A stretch of DNA of 64,000 nucleotides from Eubacterium callanderi (GTDB taxonomy: Bacteria; Bacillota; Clostridia; Eubacteriales; Eubacteriaceae), in contig NZ_FRBP01000003.1 in assembly GCF_900142645.1 (NCBI RefSeq), positions 186,001 through 250,000 on the forward strand, read 5' to 3'. Position 1 is the first letter of the stretch. Each line of letters starts with the position of its first letter. The position numbers and the translations under genes were made by a program. A model generated the notes under the pieces. That model was not told the origin of the DNA, made no database searches, and saw nothing but the letters and a program-made list of their open reading frames with translations. Shown here one piece after another: positions 42,761 to 51,233 of this stretch.

Positions 42761-43629
42761 CAACCTCTCCTCTCATGAAGGACCAGCAGCTTTTCGATGG
42801 TTGATTTCATCTGGCTGCGGTGCACAATGGCGTCAATGGCGCCCTTTTCCAGCAAAAACTCTGCCTTCTGGAAATTCTCCGGAAGTTTCTCCTTGATGGT
42901 ATTCTCAATCACACGCTTGCCTGCAAAGCCGATAAGGCTGTCCGGCTCAGCGATGAGAATATCCCCGAGCGTCGCAAAGCTGGCGCTGACGCCTCCGGTG
43001 GTCGGATTGGTCAGAACACTCAGGTAAAAACCGCCGGCTTCTGAAAAGCGTTCAAGGGCTGCGCTGGTTTTAACCATCTGCATAAGGGAGATGATTCCTT
43101 CCTGCATCCGCGCGCCTCCGGAGGCACAGAAGATTACAAGGGGGAGTCTTTTTTTAGCGGCAAGCTCGATCAGACGCGTGATCCGTTCGCCAACGGCACT
43201 GCCCATGCTGGCCATCATAAAACGGCTGTCCATGACAGCCACAGCTGTCTTTTTGCCGCCAATTTTCCCAATGCCAGTCAGTACCGCCTCAGACATGCCC
43301 GTCTGGCGCTGGCAGGAATCAATTTTCTCTGTATAGCCTGGAAAGGCGTCGGTATCCACGTTGACCAGATTTTTATCAATGGCTGAAAAGCTCCCTCTGT
43401 CACAGATCTGGCGTACTCTCTCTCTGGCGCTGAGCTTGTAGTGATAGCCGCATTCGGGGCAGACATACAGGTCGTGCATCAGCGATTCGGAGGGGGTGCT
43501 TGCCTTGCATTTCGGACAGGTAATAAACACGTTGTCCGGTATGTCACGGCCCTGCTTTTCCTTGATGGCGTGGCGCAGTGTCTTGAACAGCGTCAGCTTG
43601 TTTTTTCTTTCCTTAAACGATTGTTCCAT
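42760..43629 (-). CDS. accD: Acetyl-CoA carboxylase carboxyltransferase beta subunit
   Basis: 289 residues. The N-terminal four-cysteine zinc ribbon is CPKC...CPEC (about 39-61); then the crotonase-like core with FCASGGARMQEG and NPTTGGVSASFA. It starts inside the end of accC behind AAGGAT, indicating translational coupling. Confidence 0.96.
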   Translation of the reverse strand: MEQSFKERKNKLTLFKTLRHAIKEKQGRDIPDNVFITCPKCKASTPSESLMHDLYVCPECGYHYKLSARERVRQICDRGSFSAIDKNLVNVDTDAFPGYTEKIDSCQRQTGMSEAVLTGIGKIGGKKTAVAVMDSRFMMASMGSAVGERITRLIELAAKKRLPLVIFCASGGARMQEGIISLMQMVKTSAALERFSEAGGFYLSVLTNPTTGGVSASFATLGDILIAEPDSLIGFAGKRVIENTIKEKLPENFQKAEFLLEKGAIDAIVHRSQMKSTIEKLLVLHERRG

Positions 43630-44977
43630 TATCCTTCAGCTCCTGTACAAAGGTATCGACATAGCCGGTGTCAAAGCGGCCCTTGATAAATTCCGGCTCA
43701 TGCATCAGCACATATAAAAATTCCACATTGTTGGGAACACCCTCAACGATCAGTTCTTCCAAAGCGATCCGCATTTTCTTAATGGCCTCCAGACGGGATT
43801 CACCGTTTGTGATGCATTTTAGGATCATGGAATCGTAATAGGGCGGAATATCATAGCCGTTGTAGATGGCTGTATCGACACGCACACCTCTGCCTCCCGG
43901 AAGGTTCAGAAAGCTGATATGTCCTGGTCTTGGGGCAAAATCCGCGCTCACATCCTCGGCGTTAATCCGGCATTCGATGGCGTGGCCAAGACAGTGGATA
44001 TCCTCCTGTTTCAGGCTGCACTTTTTCTTATCCGCAATGCGGATCTGCTGCTTGATCAGGTCGATGCCTGTGATCATTTCGCTGATGGTATGCTCAACCT
44101 GTATGCGGGTGTTCATTTCCATAAAGTAATAACGCTCTGCGCCGTCCCACAGAAATTCAATGGTTCCAACGCTGTTGTAGCCCACGTAGCGGCTGGCCTT
44201 AACCGCATCGGCGGTCATAGCCTCCCGTATCTTTTCTGGAAGACAGCAGCATGGGGCTTCCTCAACAATTTTCTGGTTGCGGCGCTGAAGCGAGCAGTCC
44301 CGCTCAAAAAGATGCAGGACATTGCCGTAATGGTCTGCCAGAAGCTGTACCTCGATATGCTTGGCGCTCTGCACGACCTTTTCGACGTAGACGCCGTCGT
44401 CGCCAAAGGCTGTCCTCGCCTCTGCCCGGGCTGTGGTATAGGCGTCAATAAAATCCTCCTCGGATTCTGCGATGCGCATGCCACGACCCCCGCCGCCGCT
44501 TCTGGCTTTAATGAGCACTGGAAACCCAATGTCCCTGGCCACCTGAAAGGCCTCGTCCAGCTCTACCACACCTCTGGAACCGGGAATAACAGGCACTCCA
44601 GCCTCGATCATGGTTTCCTTGGCTCTTGCCTTGTTGCCCATCATCTCGATGACATCGGCGTCCGGACCAATAAAAATAAGCCCGCATTGTTCAACCAGAC
44701 GCGCAAAGGCTGGATTTTCAGATAGAAACCCAAAGCCCGGATGGATCGCATCGCAGCCGGTGAGACAGGCGGCGCTTAAAATACGCTGCATATTCAGATA
44801 GCTTTCATCAGATTTCGGACCGCCGATGCACACCGCCTTGGTGGCGTACTGTACATGCAGCGCGTCCTTGTCTGCTGTCGAATAAATCGCCACCGTTTCG
44901 ATGCCCATTTCCTTGCAGGTCCGAATAATCCGGACGGCGATTTCTCCGCGGTTGGCGATTAAAATACGTTCAATCAT
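43613..44977 (-). CDS. accC: Biotin carboxylase subunit of acetyl-CoA carboxylase
   Basis: ATP-dependent carboxylation of the biotin on AccB. 454 residues; an ATP-grasp fold with IERILIANRGEIAVRIIRTC, the glycine loop ARSGGGGRGMRI, HIEVQLLADH and EMNTRIQVEHTI. The ATG at 44977 overlaps the accB stop (ATGA) and follows GAGAGG. Six extra codons upstream are in frame but redundant. Confidence 0.97.
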   Translation of the reverse strand: MIERILIANRGEIAVRIIRTCKEMGIETVAIYSTADKDALHVQYATKAVCIGGPKSDESYLNMQRILSAACLTGCDAIHPGFGFLSENPAFARLVEQCGLIFIGPDADVIEMMGNKARAKETMIEAGVPVIPGSRGVVELDEAFQVARDIGFPVLIKARSGGGGRGMRIAESEEDFIDAYTTARAEARTAFGDDGVYVEKVVQSAKHIEVQLLADHYGNVLHLFERDCSLQRRNQKIVEEAPCCCLPEKIREAMTADAVKASRYVGYNSVGTIEFLWDGAERYYFMEMNTRIQVEHTISEMITGIDLIKQQIRIADKKKCSLKQEDIHCLGHAIECRINAEDVSADFAPRPGHISFLNLPGGRGVRVDTAIYNGYDIPPYYDSMILKCITNGESRLEAIKKMRIALEELIVEGVPNNVEFLYVLMHEPEFIKGRFDTGYVDTFVQELKDNGTIV

Positions 44978-45423
44978 TGGACCTCTCCAATACAAATGAT
45001 TTTTTCATCATATTCCACCATGGTTTCATTATCAACATTGATGGCTGTAATGACGCCGTCGCGGTCGCTGCGGATTTCATTCATCATCTTCATGGCCTCA
45101 ATAATGCACAGAAGGTCTCCCTTCCTGACGGTATCCCCTACCTTTACCAGCGGTTCTCCGTCTTTGATGTTGGAACGGTAAAAGGTACCTACCAAAGGCG
45201 ATTTCACCCAATGGCCTTTGGCTTCCCCGCAGACTTCAGCCGCACTGGCATCCGGCACTGCCGCCGGAACCATTGTCTGTTTAACAGCCGGCACTGCGGC
45301 CACGACGGCACTCTCTGTTCCTTTTTCTAATTTTATGGTAACGTCCCCGCTCTGCAGCTCCATTTTTGAAAGGGCGGAGCTGTCAAAGATCTGGACTATT
45401 TTTTCAAGTTCGTTAATGTTCAT
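44974..45423 (-). CDS. accB: Biotin carboxyl carrier protein
   Basis: 149 residues: an N-terminal helix, an alanine/proline-rich linker (about 35-70), and the biotinyl domain with the modified lysine in IEAMKMMNEI. It carries carboxyl-biotin between AccC and the AccA-AccD transferase. Confidence 0.96.
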   Translation of the reverse strand: MNINELEKIVQIFDSSALSKMELQSGDVTIKLEKGTESAVVAAVPAVKQTMVPAAVPDASAAEVCGEAKGHWVKSPLVGTFYRSNIKDGEPLVKVGDTVRKGDLLCIIEAMKMMNEIRSDRDGVITAINVDNETMVEYDEKIICIGEVQ

Positions 45424-45446
45424 CCGTTTACCTGCCTGTGGGTACC

Positions 45447-45462
45447 GGGGAGCTTGCTCCCC
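45447..45462 (-). other. Perfect 16-bp palindrome between acpP and accB
   Basis: GGGGAGCAAGCTCCCC on the minus strand, in the 45-base gap between the acpP stop and accB start. It forms a 7-bp hairpin without a T-run, likely an mRNA processing or protection element that could raise acpP message over the rest of the operon. Confidence 0.45.
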
Positions 45463-45468
45463 AGCCCC

Positions 45469-45690
45469 TTATTTATTTTCAACGATATTCAGAATATCCT
45501 GAACTGTTTTTAAATTTGCCAATGCGTCGTCTTCGATACGGATATCAAATGCGTTTTCAAGTTCCATGGCCAGTTCAACGGCAGATAAAGAGTCAATGCC
45601 GAGGTCTTCCTGCAATTTTGCTTCAGGTACAATTAAATCCTCATCTACATTGATCGCTTCTACAATAATTTCTTTAACCTGTTCTAACAC
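45469..45690 (-). CDS. acpP: Acyl carrier protein
   Basis: A 73-residue acidic four-helix carrier; phosphopantetheine attaches to the serine of GIDSLSAVEL (about Ser 34). The GTG start is set by AAGGAGG at a fitting distance. It is the first gene of the fatty-acid operon, which suits the high demand for ACP. Confidence 0.96.
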   Translation of the reverse strand: MLEQVKEIIVEAINVDEDLIVPEAKLQEDLGIDSLSAVELAMELENAFDIRIEDDALANLKTVQDILNIVENK

Positions 45691-45725
45691 AATTACGTCC
45701 TCCTTAAAATTACTTACAGGTTAAA

Positions 45726-45754
45726 AGTATATCCGAAATGTTTTCAATTGTAAA
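45726..45754 (-). promoter_or_regulatory. Promoter of the fatty-acid operon
   Basis: Minus strand TTTACA (45749-45754), 17 bases, TATACT (45726-45731), about 35 bases before acpP. No clear FapR or FabT operator was recognised. Confidence 0.6.
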
Positions 45755-45842
45755 TAGTTTTATATTAAAATATTTTTAGGCTACGATTTCATTCGCATTT
45801 CTTAAATACTTTTAAGATAAAACAATCTCGCACCGCCCTTTT

Positions 45843-47333
45843 TCATCTCAGCGCCACCACTTTTGTCGCCACATTTTCCATAAACATTCGATCATGCTCC
45901 ACAAAAAGCATGGTCGGCTGATACTGACAGATCAAATGCTCGATCTGTATGCGGGACAGCACATCAATAAAGTTCAGCGGCTCGTCCCAGATATAGAGGT
46001 GGGCCGGTTTACACAGGCTTGCTGCCAGCAGCACCTTCTTTTTCTGACCACTGCTGTAGTCCTCAAGGCGTTTGTCAAACTGCTCTCTGGAAAAGCCCAG
46101 TTTTCTGAGAATCGTCTTAAGCAGGCTCTCGTCAAGGCTGTTTTCACGGATATAATTTCTCAGGCTCCCGGCCAGAAAGGAGGTGTTCTGGGAGACGTAA
46201 GAGTATTCAAGGTGTGTTCCAATGATGAGATCCCCTGTGTGGCAGATTTTCTCACCCAGAATTGCTTTCAGGATACTGGATTTTCCACATCCGTTTTTAC
46301 CGCTGAGGGCCACCCGGTCGCCCCGGTTCACCTCAAAGCTGACATCCTCAAAAACCGTTGTGCCCTCATAGGTGATGGAAAGCCCTCTGGCTTCAATCAG
46401 CCTGTTTTTAGAGTAGCTCAGGGTTTTGATGGCAAGCTCATCGGCCCAGTCAATGTTTTTCAGCAGCTTTGACTTTTCCTCAATGGCTTTTTCCTTTCTC
46501 GCCTCTGTAACCTTCGAGCGCTTCATCATTTTTGCGGCCTTATGCCCCACATAGCCGCGGTCTGGCTTCAGACCTGCCACAAGCTTTCGGCTCGCGCCTT
46601 TCTTTGTTTTCTCCACAGCGTCTGACCATCCGGCGGTCCGTCTGGCTGCCGCGGTCATTTTCGCGATTTCTTTTTTCAGCTTTTCATTTTCCCCCAGCTC
46701 ATACTGGTCCTGCCGCTCTTTATTCTCCGCCCATGATGTGTAATTTCCCCGCTGCACCTCAATATCCGTATTGCTAATGGACAGAATATGGTCCACGCAC
46801 TGGTCCAGAAAATAGCGGTCATGGGAGACCAGGATAAACCCGCGCTTGGTGTTCAGGTACTGTCCCACCAGCTCTCTGGATGCCATGTCCAGATGATTAG
46901 TGGGCTCATCAATGAGCAAAAACTGGTTTTCTCTCAGAAAGAGAACCGCCAGCAGCACCTTGGTCTGTTCTCCCTCACTTAATGTACTGAAAGGCCGGTA
47001 CAGGACATCGTAGTCAACCTCCAGCATGGAGAGCTCTCTCTGGAGCTCCCAAAACGCGTAATTTCCGCTTAGTGAATCCACCACGTCGATGGTATTCCGC
47101 TCTCTCTGCTCAACCTTAAAGGGAAAATAAGAAAAATCAACCGACGCGGCAATGGTACCGCTGTATTCATACTGGCCCATCAAAAGCTTTAAAAAAGTAG
47201 TCTTCCCTTTACCGTTGCGCCCGGTAAAGCCCAGCTTCCAGTTGGTATCAAGCTGAAAGGACACTTTTTCAAAAATCGTATCATAGCTTCCGTCGTAGCC
47301 AAAAGTCAGATTTGATACATTTATTAACGACAT
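45843..47333 (-). CDS. ABC-F family ATPase (ribosome-protection type)
   Basis: A soluble protein of 496 residues with two ABC domains. First Walker A GRNGKGKTT, signature LSEGEQTKVLLA, Walker B FLLIDEPTNHLD. The second has SGKNGCGKSS, a degenerate signature YSSGQKKKVLLAA and IWDEPLNFID. Between them is a charged helical linker (about 190-290, EKTKKGASRKL) that reaches the ribosomal peptidyl-transferase centre in antibiotic-resistance ABC-F proteins. Length and linker resemble Lsa/Vga/Msr-like proteins that dislodge macrolides, lincosamides or pleuromutilins. The leader attenuator supports drug-induced expression. The ATG at 47333 follows AGGAGG. The drug spectrum is unknown. Confidence 0.9.
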   Translation of the reverse strand: MSLINVSNLTFGYDGSYDTIFEKVSFQLDTNWKLGFTGRNGKGKTTFLKLLMGQYEYSGTIAASVDFSYFPFKVEQRERNTIDVVDSLSGNYAFWELQRELSMLEVDYDVLYRPFSTLSEGEQTKVLLAVLFLRENQFLLIDEPTNHLDMASRELVGQYLNTKRGFILVSHDRYFLDQCVDHILSISNTDIEVQRGNYTSWAENKERQDQYELGENEKLKKEIAKMTAAARRTAGWSDAVEKTKKGASRKLVAGLKPDRGYVGHKAAKMMKRSKVTEARKEKAIEEKSKLLKNIDWADELAIKTLSYSKNRLIEARGLSITYEGTTVFEDVSFEVNRGDRVALSGKNGCGKSSILKAILGEKICHTGDLIIGTHLEYSYVSQNTSFLAGSLRNYIRENSLDESLLKTILRKLGFSREQFDKRLEDYSSGQKKKVLLAASLCKPAHLYIWDEPLNFIDVLSRIQIEHLICQYQPTMLFVEHDRMFMENVATKVVALR

Positions 47334-47457
47334 ACTTAACCTCCTGATAAAAAGGATCACATGATGCCGCGAAAACCATTCTCTGCATCATGCGTTCGTT
47401 TCGATACCGATCATCCGCCAATGCTTCTTATTCGCTGGCAAATTTGGACGAAACGTC

Positions 47458-47492
47458 AAAAAACCGCAAGAAAGCATAACCTTCTTGCGGTT
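47458..47492 (-). terminator. Attenuator terminator of the ABC-F gene
   Basis: Minus strand AACCGCAAGAA / TTCTTGCGGTT with a loop of about ten bases, then six T (47458-47463), 125 bases before the ABC-F start. Confidence 0.88.
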
Positions 47493-47595
47493 CAAAAAAT
47501 GCACAGATGTCATCAGGAAAGTATCCTGACATACCGAGACGGACAGAATTTGTCTGTCTCCTCTGTCTATATTTTATGAGCGATCAGATCGTTAT

Positions 47596-47605
47596 CTTTC
47601 TTGCT
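47596..47605 (-). promoter_or_regulatory. Anti-terminator segment of the ABC-F leader
   Basis: AGCAAGAAAG can pair either with TTTCTTGCT inside the leader peptide gene (47664-47672) or with CTTTCTTGC in the 3' arm of the terminator (47466-47474). It is the switching strand. Confidence 0.7.
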
Positions 47606-47661
47606 GAAGCACACCAAAAAGACCCGGCAAAGCGGATTGGTACACTTCCATATTAAAATAC

Positions 47662-47682
47662 TTAGCAAGAAAAATTACGCAT
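47662..47682 (-). CDS. Six-residue leader peptide of the ABC-F attenuator
   Basis: ATG-CGT-AAT-TTT-TCT-TGC-TAA, peptide MRNFSC. It is preceded at eight bases by AGGAG, so it is a translated frame far shorter than usual genes. Its last codons form the strand that sequesters the anti-terminator. A drug-stalled ribosome here would free that strand and let transcription read into the ABC-F gene. Confidence 0.75.
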   Translation of the reverse strand: MRNFSC

Positions 47683-47718
47683 CTTCACATCTCCTGTTCT
47701 CTTTTAGATTTCGAAGTT

Positions 47719-47747
47719 ATTATAACAGCATTCTGTGCTGCTGTCAA
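47719..47747 (-). promoter_or_regulatory. Consensus promoter of the ABC-F gene
   Basis: TTGACA (47742-47747), exactly 17 bases, TATAAT (47719-47724): a perfect sigma-A promoter, suiting control by attenuation rather than initiation. Confidence 0.85.
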
Positions 47748-47756
47748 CACGGTCTG

Positions 47757-48563
47757 TCAAATGCCAATGAGCCTTTCGGCGTTTTCGTGGCAGATCATCT
47801 CCCTTTCATCCCGGGTCAGGCCCACTGCCTCAAAAAATGCCAGATCCTTGGCCGCGTCTCCCCAGGGGTTATCAGTGGCAAAGATAAACCGTTCGGCGCC
47901 GTAGATGTCAATCAGACGCCTGTAGGCTTCAGGGGCAAAGGTATAGGAGGCAATGGCCGTATCAAAGGTTACGTTGGGGGTATCCAGATAAATATCCTGC
48001 GGCGGATTGCCAAAGTACAGACCGCCGGTGTGGGCGGCGATAATGGTCAGCTCTGGAAATTGCCGTGCCATTTCCACCACGGCCTCTGGCGTGGCATGGA
48101 TGCAGCCGGGTGAGATGGGGTCATATCCGGTATGAAAGACCACCGGCAGCTTTCGGTCGCTGATGGCCTGGTACATCGGGTACAGCCGCTTTTCATTGAT
48201 GAAAAACCCCTGGTAATCGGGGTGGAGCTTTATGCCGTGAAATCCCATTTCCACAATACGGCTAAGCTCGAAGAGATAGTCCGGCGCATCGGGGTGGACA
48301 GTGCCAAAGCTGATAAACGCATCGCTGTGATTCTGGACATAGGCTGCAAAATCGTTGACGCTTTTCTGCTGGTGCGGATTGGTAGCGATGGGCAGCATGA
48401 CGCCCAGATCAACGCCCCATTCTTTCATATTTTTTTCCGCACAGCCCAGGCTCCCGTCGCCATAATAGGTCAGATGGTGGTTGGGGTCGGTCTTTGCCAG
48501 CTTTTCAATGGTTTTCGGGCAAAGCTTGTCCGGAAACAGATGGACATGTGTATCTATTAACAT
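47757..48563 (-). CDS. Amidohydrolase-2 family metal-dependent hydrolase
   Basis: A 268-residue TIM-barrel hydrolase. Metal ligands are DTHVHLF (HxH) at the N terminus, KLHPDYQG, VVFHTGYDP, IIAAHTGG and the late aspartate in FATDNPWGD. The family includes decarboxylases and lactonases acting on aromatic or carbonyl acids. The ATG at 48563 is preferred over a GTG three codons earlier, because that GTG lies inside the ribosome site GAGGTGA. The substrate is unknown. Confidence 0.88.
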   Translation of the reverse strand: MLIDTHVHLFPDKLCPKTIEKLAKTDPNHHLTYYGDGSLGCAEKNMKEWGVDLGVMLPIATNPHQQKSVNDFAAYVQNHSDAFISFGTVHPDAPDYLFELSRIVEMGFHGIKLHPDYQGFFINEKRLYPMYQAISDRKLPVVFHTGYDPISPGCIHATPEAVVEMARQFPELTIIAAHTGGLYFGNPPQDIYLDTPNVTFDTAIASYTFAPEAYRRLIDIYGAERFIFATDNPWGDAAKDLAFFEAVGLTRDEREMICHENAERLIGI

Positions 48564-48593
48564 AACTTTCACCTCAGTTAATCTTTTCTACTT

Positions 48594-48622
48594 ATTATAA
48601 CCTTGATTTTTCCTTGCCGCAA
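48594..48622 (-). promoter_or_regulatory. Candidate promoter of the amidohydrolase gene
   Basis: Minus strand TTGCGG (48617-48622), 17 bases, TATAAT (48594-48599). Confidence 0.45.
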
Positions 48623-48654
48623 TCCCAATATTTTTAACAGTTTTTTAATTCTCC

Positions 48655-48683
48655 TTGACCAGCACACTTTTAGCGTTTAAAAT
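48655..48683 (+). promoter_or_regulatory. Promoter of the iron alcohol dehydrogenase gene
   Basis: TTGACC (48655-48660), 17 bases, TAAAAT (48678-48683). It is back-to-back with the amidohydrolase promoter. Confidence 0.6.
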
Positions 48684-48714
48684 GAGACTATAACAAAGTG
48701 AAGGAGTGAATCTT

Positions 48715-49932
48715 ATGAACCTGATGACGATTCCGTACCGGACATCGCATATTATGATGAAAGGTGTATTAAATGTACTCAAGCTCCCCATTCCACCAAG
48801 CCTGGTAGGCCCTGGAATGGTCAAACGTTTCCCGGAAATTATTTCGCTCTGTGATGTGCACAAAGCGCTCGTTATTACTGATAAACCTTTAATGGAGATG
48901 GGACTGCTCGACGGATTTCTTGAAGCCCTTAAAAAAGCAGGCATCGACTACTCTGTCTTTGACGGCGTTCAGCCCAACCCGACCTTCGAAAATATTTATG
49001 ACGGGCTGGAAGCCTACTATACCGAAGGGTGTGACGGTGTCATTGCCTTTGGCGGCGGTTCCTCCATGGACTGCGCTAAAATCGTGGCCGCCAAGGTCAC
49101 CAATGACAAGCCGATCCCAAAAATGAAGGGCCTGTTCAAGCTGACACACCGCCTCCCGCCGTTCTTTGCCGTTCCTACCACGGCAGGCACCGGCTCTGAG
49201 GCCACTGTTTGTGCGGTTATTACCGATACCTCAAATCACGAAAAATTTGCCATCAACGACCCCAAGCTCGTGCCGCTGGCAACCGTGCTGGACCCTGAGC
49301 TCATGGTCGGCCTGCCGCCGGCTCTCACCGCCAGCACCGGCATGGATGCGCTTACACATGCCGTCGAAGCCTATATCGGCCACTATGACGCGCCCTTTGT
49401 CAAGGAAAAAGCGCTCGCGGCTACCGAGGTCATTATGCGTGATCTGGAAGCAGTTTACAAAGACGGCTCTAACCTGAAGCTTCGCCAGAATATGTCTGTC
49501 GCCTCCTTTGACGCAGGTCTTGCCTTTACCCGGGCTTATGTGGGCTATGTCCACGCCATCGCCCACAATTTAGGCGGCTTTTACGGTGTGGCACACGGCT
49601 TTGCCAACGCAGTTATCCTGCCGCACATTCTGGAGTTTTCCAGAGACGCGGCCCAGAAAAAACTTTCTGAGCTCGCCCTGTGCGCCGGCCTTGGCGAACC
49701 CTGGGACAGCGAGGAAATTCTGTCCTATCGCTTTATCGACCGGATTAAGGAAATGAACGCCAATATGGGGATTCCGGAAACCATTGATGCGCTGCGCATC
49801 GAGGATATTCCTGAGCTGGCCAAGCGTGTGCTCAAGGAAGCCAACCCAACCTATCCAGTCCCCAAAATCATGGATTATGACGAATGTGTCGCCATGCTTG
49901 AAGAGCTGGTTACTCCTGAGCAGCCAGAGTAA
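48715..49932 (+). CDS. Iron-containing alcohol dehydrogenase
   Basis: A 405-residue group III Fe-dependent NAD(P)H dehydrogenase (butanol/1,3-propanediol dehydrogenase type). The nucleotide region is FGGGSSMDCAK; PTTAGTGSEAT binds substrate and cofactor. The iron ligands are Asp and His in TGMDALTHAVEAY and the two histidines in VHAIAHNLGGFYGVAHG. The ATG at 48715 is preferred: AAGGAG lies eight bases before it, while an in-frame GTG three codons earlier overlaps that site. Its substrate is probably a short-chain alcohol or aldehyde. Confidence 0.93.
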   Translation: MNLMTIPYRTSHIMMKGVLNVLKLPIPPSLVGPGMVKRFPEIISLCDVHKALVITDKPLMEMGLLDGFLEALKKAGIDYSVFDGVQPNPTFENIYDGLEAYYTEGCDGVIAFGGGSSMDCAKIVAAKVTNDKPIPKMKGLFKLTHRLPPFFAVPTTAGTGSEATVCAVITDTSNHEKFAINDPKLVPLATVLDPELMVGLPPALTASTGMDALTHAVEAYIGHYDAPFVKEKALAATEVIMRDLEAVYKDGSNLKLRQNMSVASFDAGLAFTRAYVGYVHAIAHNLGGFYGVAHGFANAVILPHILEFSRDAAQKKLSELALCAGLGEPWDSEEILSYRFIDRIKEMNANMGIPETIDALRIEDIPELAKRVLKEANPTYPVPKIMDYDECVAMLEELVTPEQPE

Positions 49933-49945
49933 GGAAACAAATATG

Positions 49946-49974
49946 AGCAGGCATATAAATTGCCTGCTTTTTTA
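49946..49974 (+). terminator. Terminator after the alcohol dehydrogenase
   Basis: AGCAGGCA / TGCCTGCT with a 7-base loop and six T. Confidence 0.9.
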
Positions 49975-50060
49975 TTGATTTTTTCTGAAGCGTTAAATAA
50001 ATTACAGTTTTTTACAAGTATTCAGGCGTAAACTAGACCATAAAAGGGAGGAGGCGCGGC

Positions 50061-51215
50061 ATGGCTAAGCTCAAAGCATTTTTAAGAGACACCGATGGTT
50101 TTTATCTTCTGTTGATAGCAGCCTGTTCACTGCTGTCTGTCACGCTGCTCCTTTCGTGGTGCAACAGCGTCTCCCCTGCCCCTGCTCCCGGCTTCTGGGA
50201 ATTTCTTGTAAAATATCGTGTAGCCCTGATCCAGCTGCTGGCTGTGGCGGCAGGTCTCTCCTGCGCCCTGATCATAAGCCGTATGGACTATCACCGGATG
50301 ACACCGCTCTGGATAACCTACACGGCTGCGATCTGGCTGCTGGTGCTGCTGACCTTTCTGCGTGCCGGCCCTTTTGGCGTAAGCCCCGGCGATACCGGCG
50401 CCTATTGCTGGATACGCCTGCCCTTCGGCCTGGCCCTTCAGCCCACCGAGCTGGCAAAATCAAGCTTTATCCTGACTTTTTCTCTCCATCTGTACGCAGT
50501 GCGCCATACCGATGCCCCCCTGGCAGTCGCCGCTCTGATCGCCCATCTGCTGACTCCGGTTGTCCTGATTCACCTTCAGGGTGACGATGGCACCGCGTTG
50601 ATCTTTTTTGTCACGGGGCTGGTCATGTTTTTGTCGGTTAAGCACAAGCTGCGTTATTTTATCGGCACTGCGGCTGCGGCACTGGCAGCTGTGCCGATCG
50701 TCTGGCAGCTGATGGCCGGTTACCAGAGGGCACGTATACTGGCAGTTTTTGCCCCCGGAAGGCTGGACAGCCTGACGCTGGAGTCCATTCTATACCAGCA
50801 AAACCAGGGGCTGGCCGCCATTAATGCAGGCGGGCTCTTTGGTCTGGGCCTTTTCAAACCCGATACGACCTACATTCCCGCCGCTAATAATGATTTTATC
50901 TTTTCGCATCTGGCTGAGGTCATGGGTCTTGCGGGCTGTGCCATCCTGATTTTGTTGCTGGCAGGCATTCTGTACAAAACCCTGTCCATCGGCATAAGAA
51001 GCCATGACTTCAGAGGACGCACCATCGCTGTTGGCGTCTTTACCCTTTTTCTTGCTGAAGCGGTGATCAATATCGGAATGAACCTTGAACTGATGCCGGT
51101 TATCGGGCTGCCCCTCCCATTCTTCAGCAGCGGAGGCTCCTCACTTATGGGCGCTTTTCTCTGTGCGGGCTTTATTCTGAGCGTAAAAAGAAACAGCTTC
51201 TCTGAAAAACTCTGA
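50061..51215 (+). CDS. SEDS-family peptidoglycan polymerase (RodA/FtsW-like)
   Basis: A polytopic membrane glycosyltransferase that polymerises lipid II. 384 residues with about ten hydrophobic segments. SEDS landmarks: GAYCWIRLPF and LQPTELAKSSF, QGDDGTALIFF carrying the catalytic aspartate, PAANNDFIFSHLAEVMG, and NLELMPVIGLPLPFFSSGGSS at the end. GGGAGG precedes the ATG. No cognate class B PBP or mre gene is next to it, so RodA, FtsW and SpoVE cannot be told apart. Confidence 0.9.
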   Translation: MAKLKAFLRDTDGFYLLLIAACSLLSVTLLLSWCNSVSPAPAPGFWEFLVKYRVALIQLLAVAAGLSCALIISRMDYHRMTPLWITYTAAIWLLVLLTFLRAGPFGVSPGDTGAYCWIRLPFGLALQPTELAKSSFILTFSLHLYAVRHTDAPLAVAALIAHLLTPVVLIHLQGDDGTALIFFVTGLVMFLSVKHKLRYFIGTAAAALAAVPIVWQLMAGYQRARILAVFAPGRLDSLTLESILYQQNQGLAAINAGGLFGLGLFKPDTTYIPAANNDFIFSHLAEVMGLAGCAILILLLAGILYKTLSIGIRSHDFRGRTIAVGVFTLFLAEAVINIGMNLELMPVIGLPLPFFSSGGSSLMGAFLCAGFILSVKRNSFSEKL

Positions 51216-51233
51216 GAAGCTGTTTCTTTTTTA
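51190..51233. terminator. Bidirectional terminator overlapping the SEDS gene end
   Basis: AGAAACAGCTTCTC / GAGAAGCTGTTTCT, a 14-bp perfect stem with T-runs outward. It also closes the convergent minus-strand operon. Confidence 0.88.

Larger units (their letters stand above)
47334..47756. other. Long leader region of the ABC-F gene
   Basis: Transcribed leader of about 380 bases: promoter, leader peptide, at least three hairpins and a terminator, detailed in separate entries. A further hairpin ATGTCATCAGG / CCTGACAT (47514-47539) lies between the switch elements. Confidence 0.8.
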
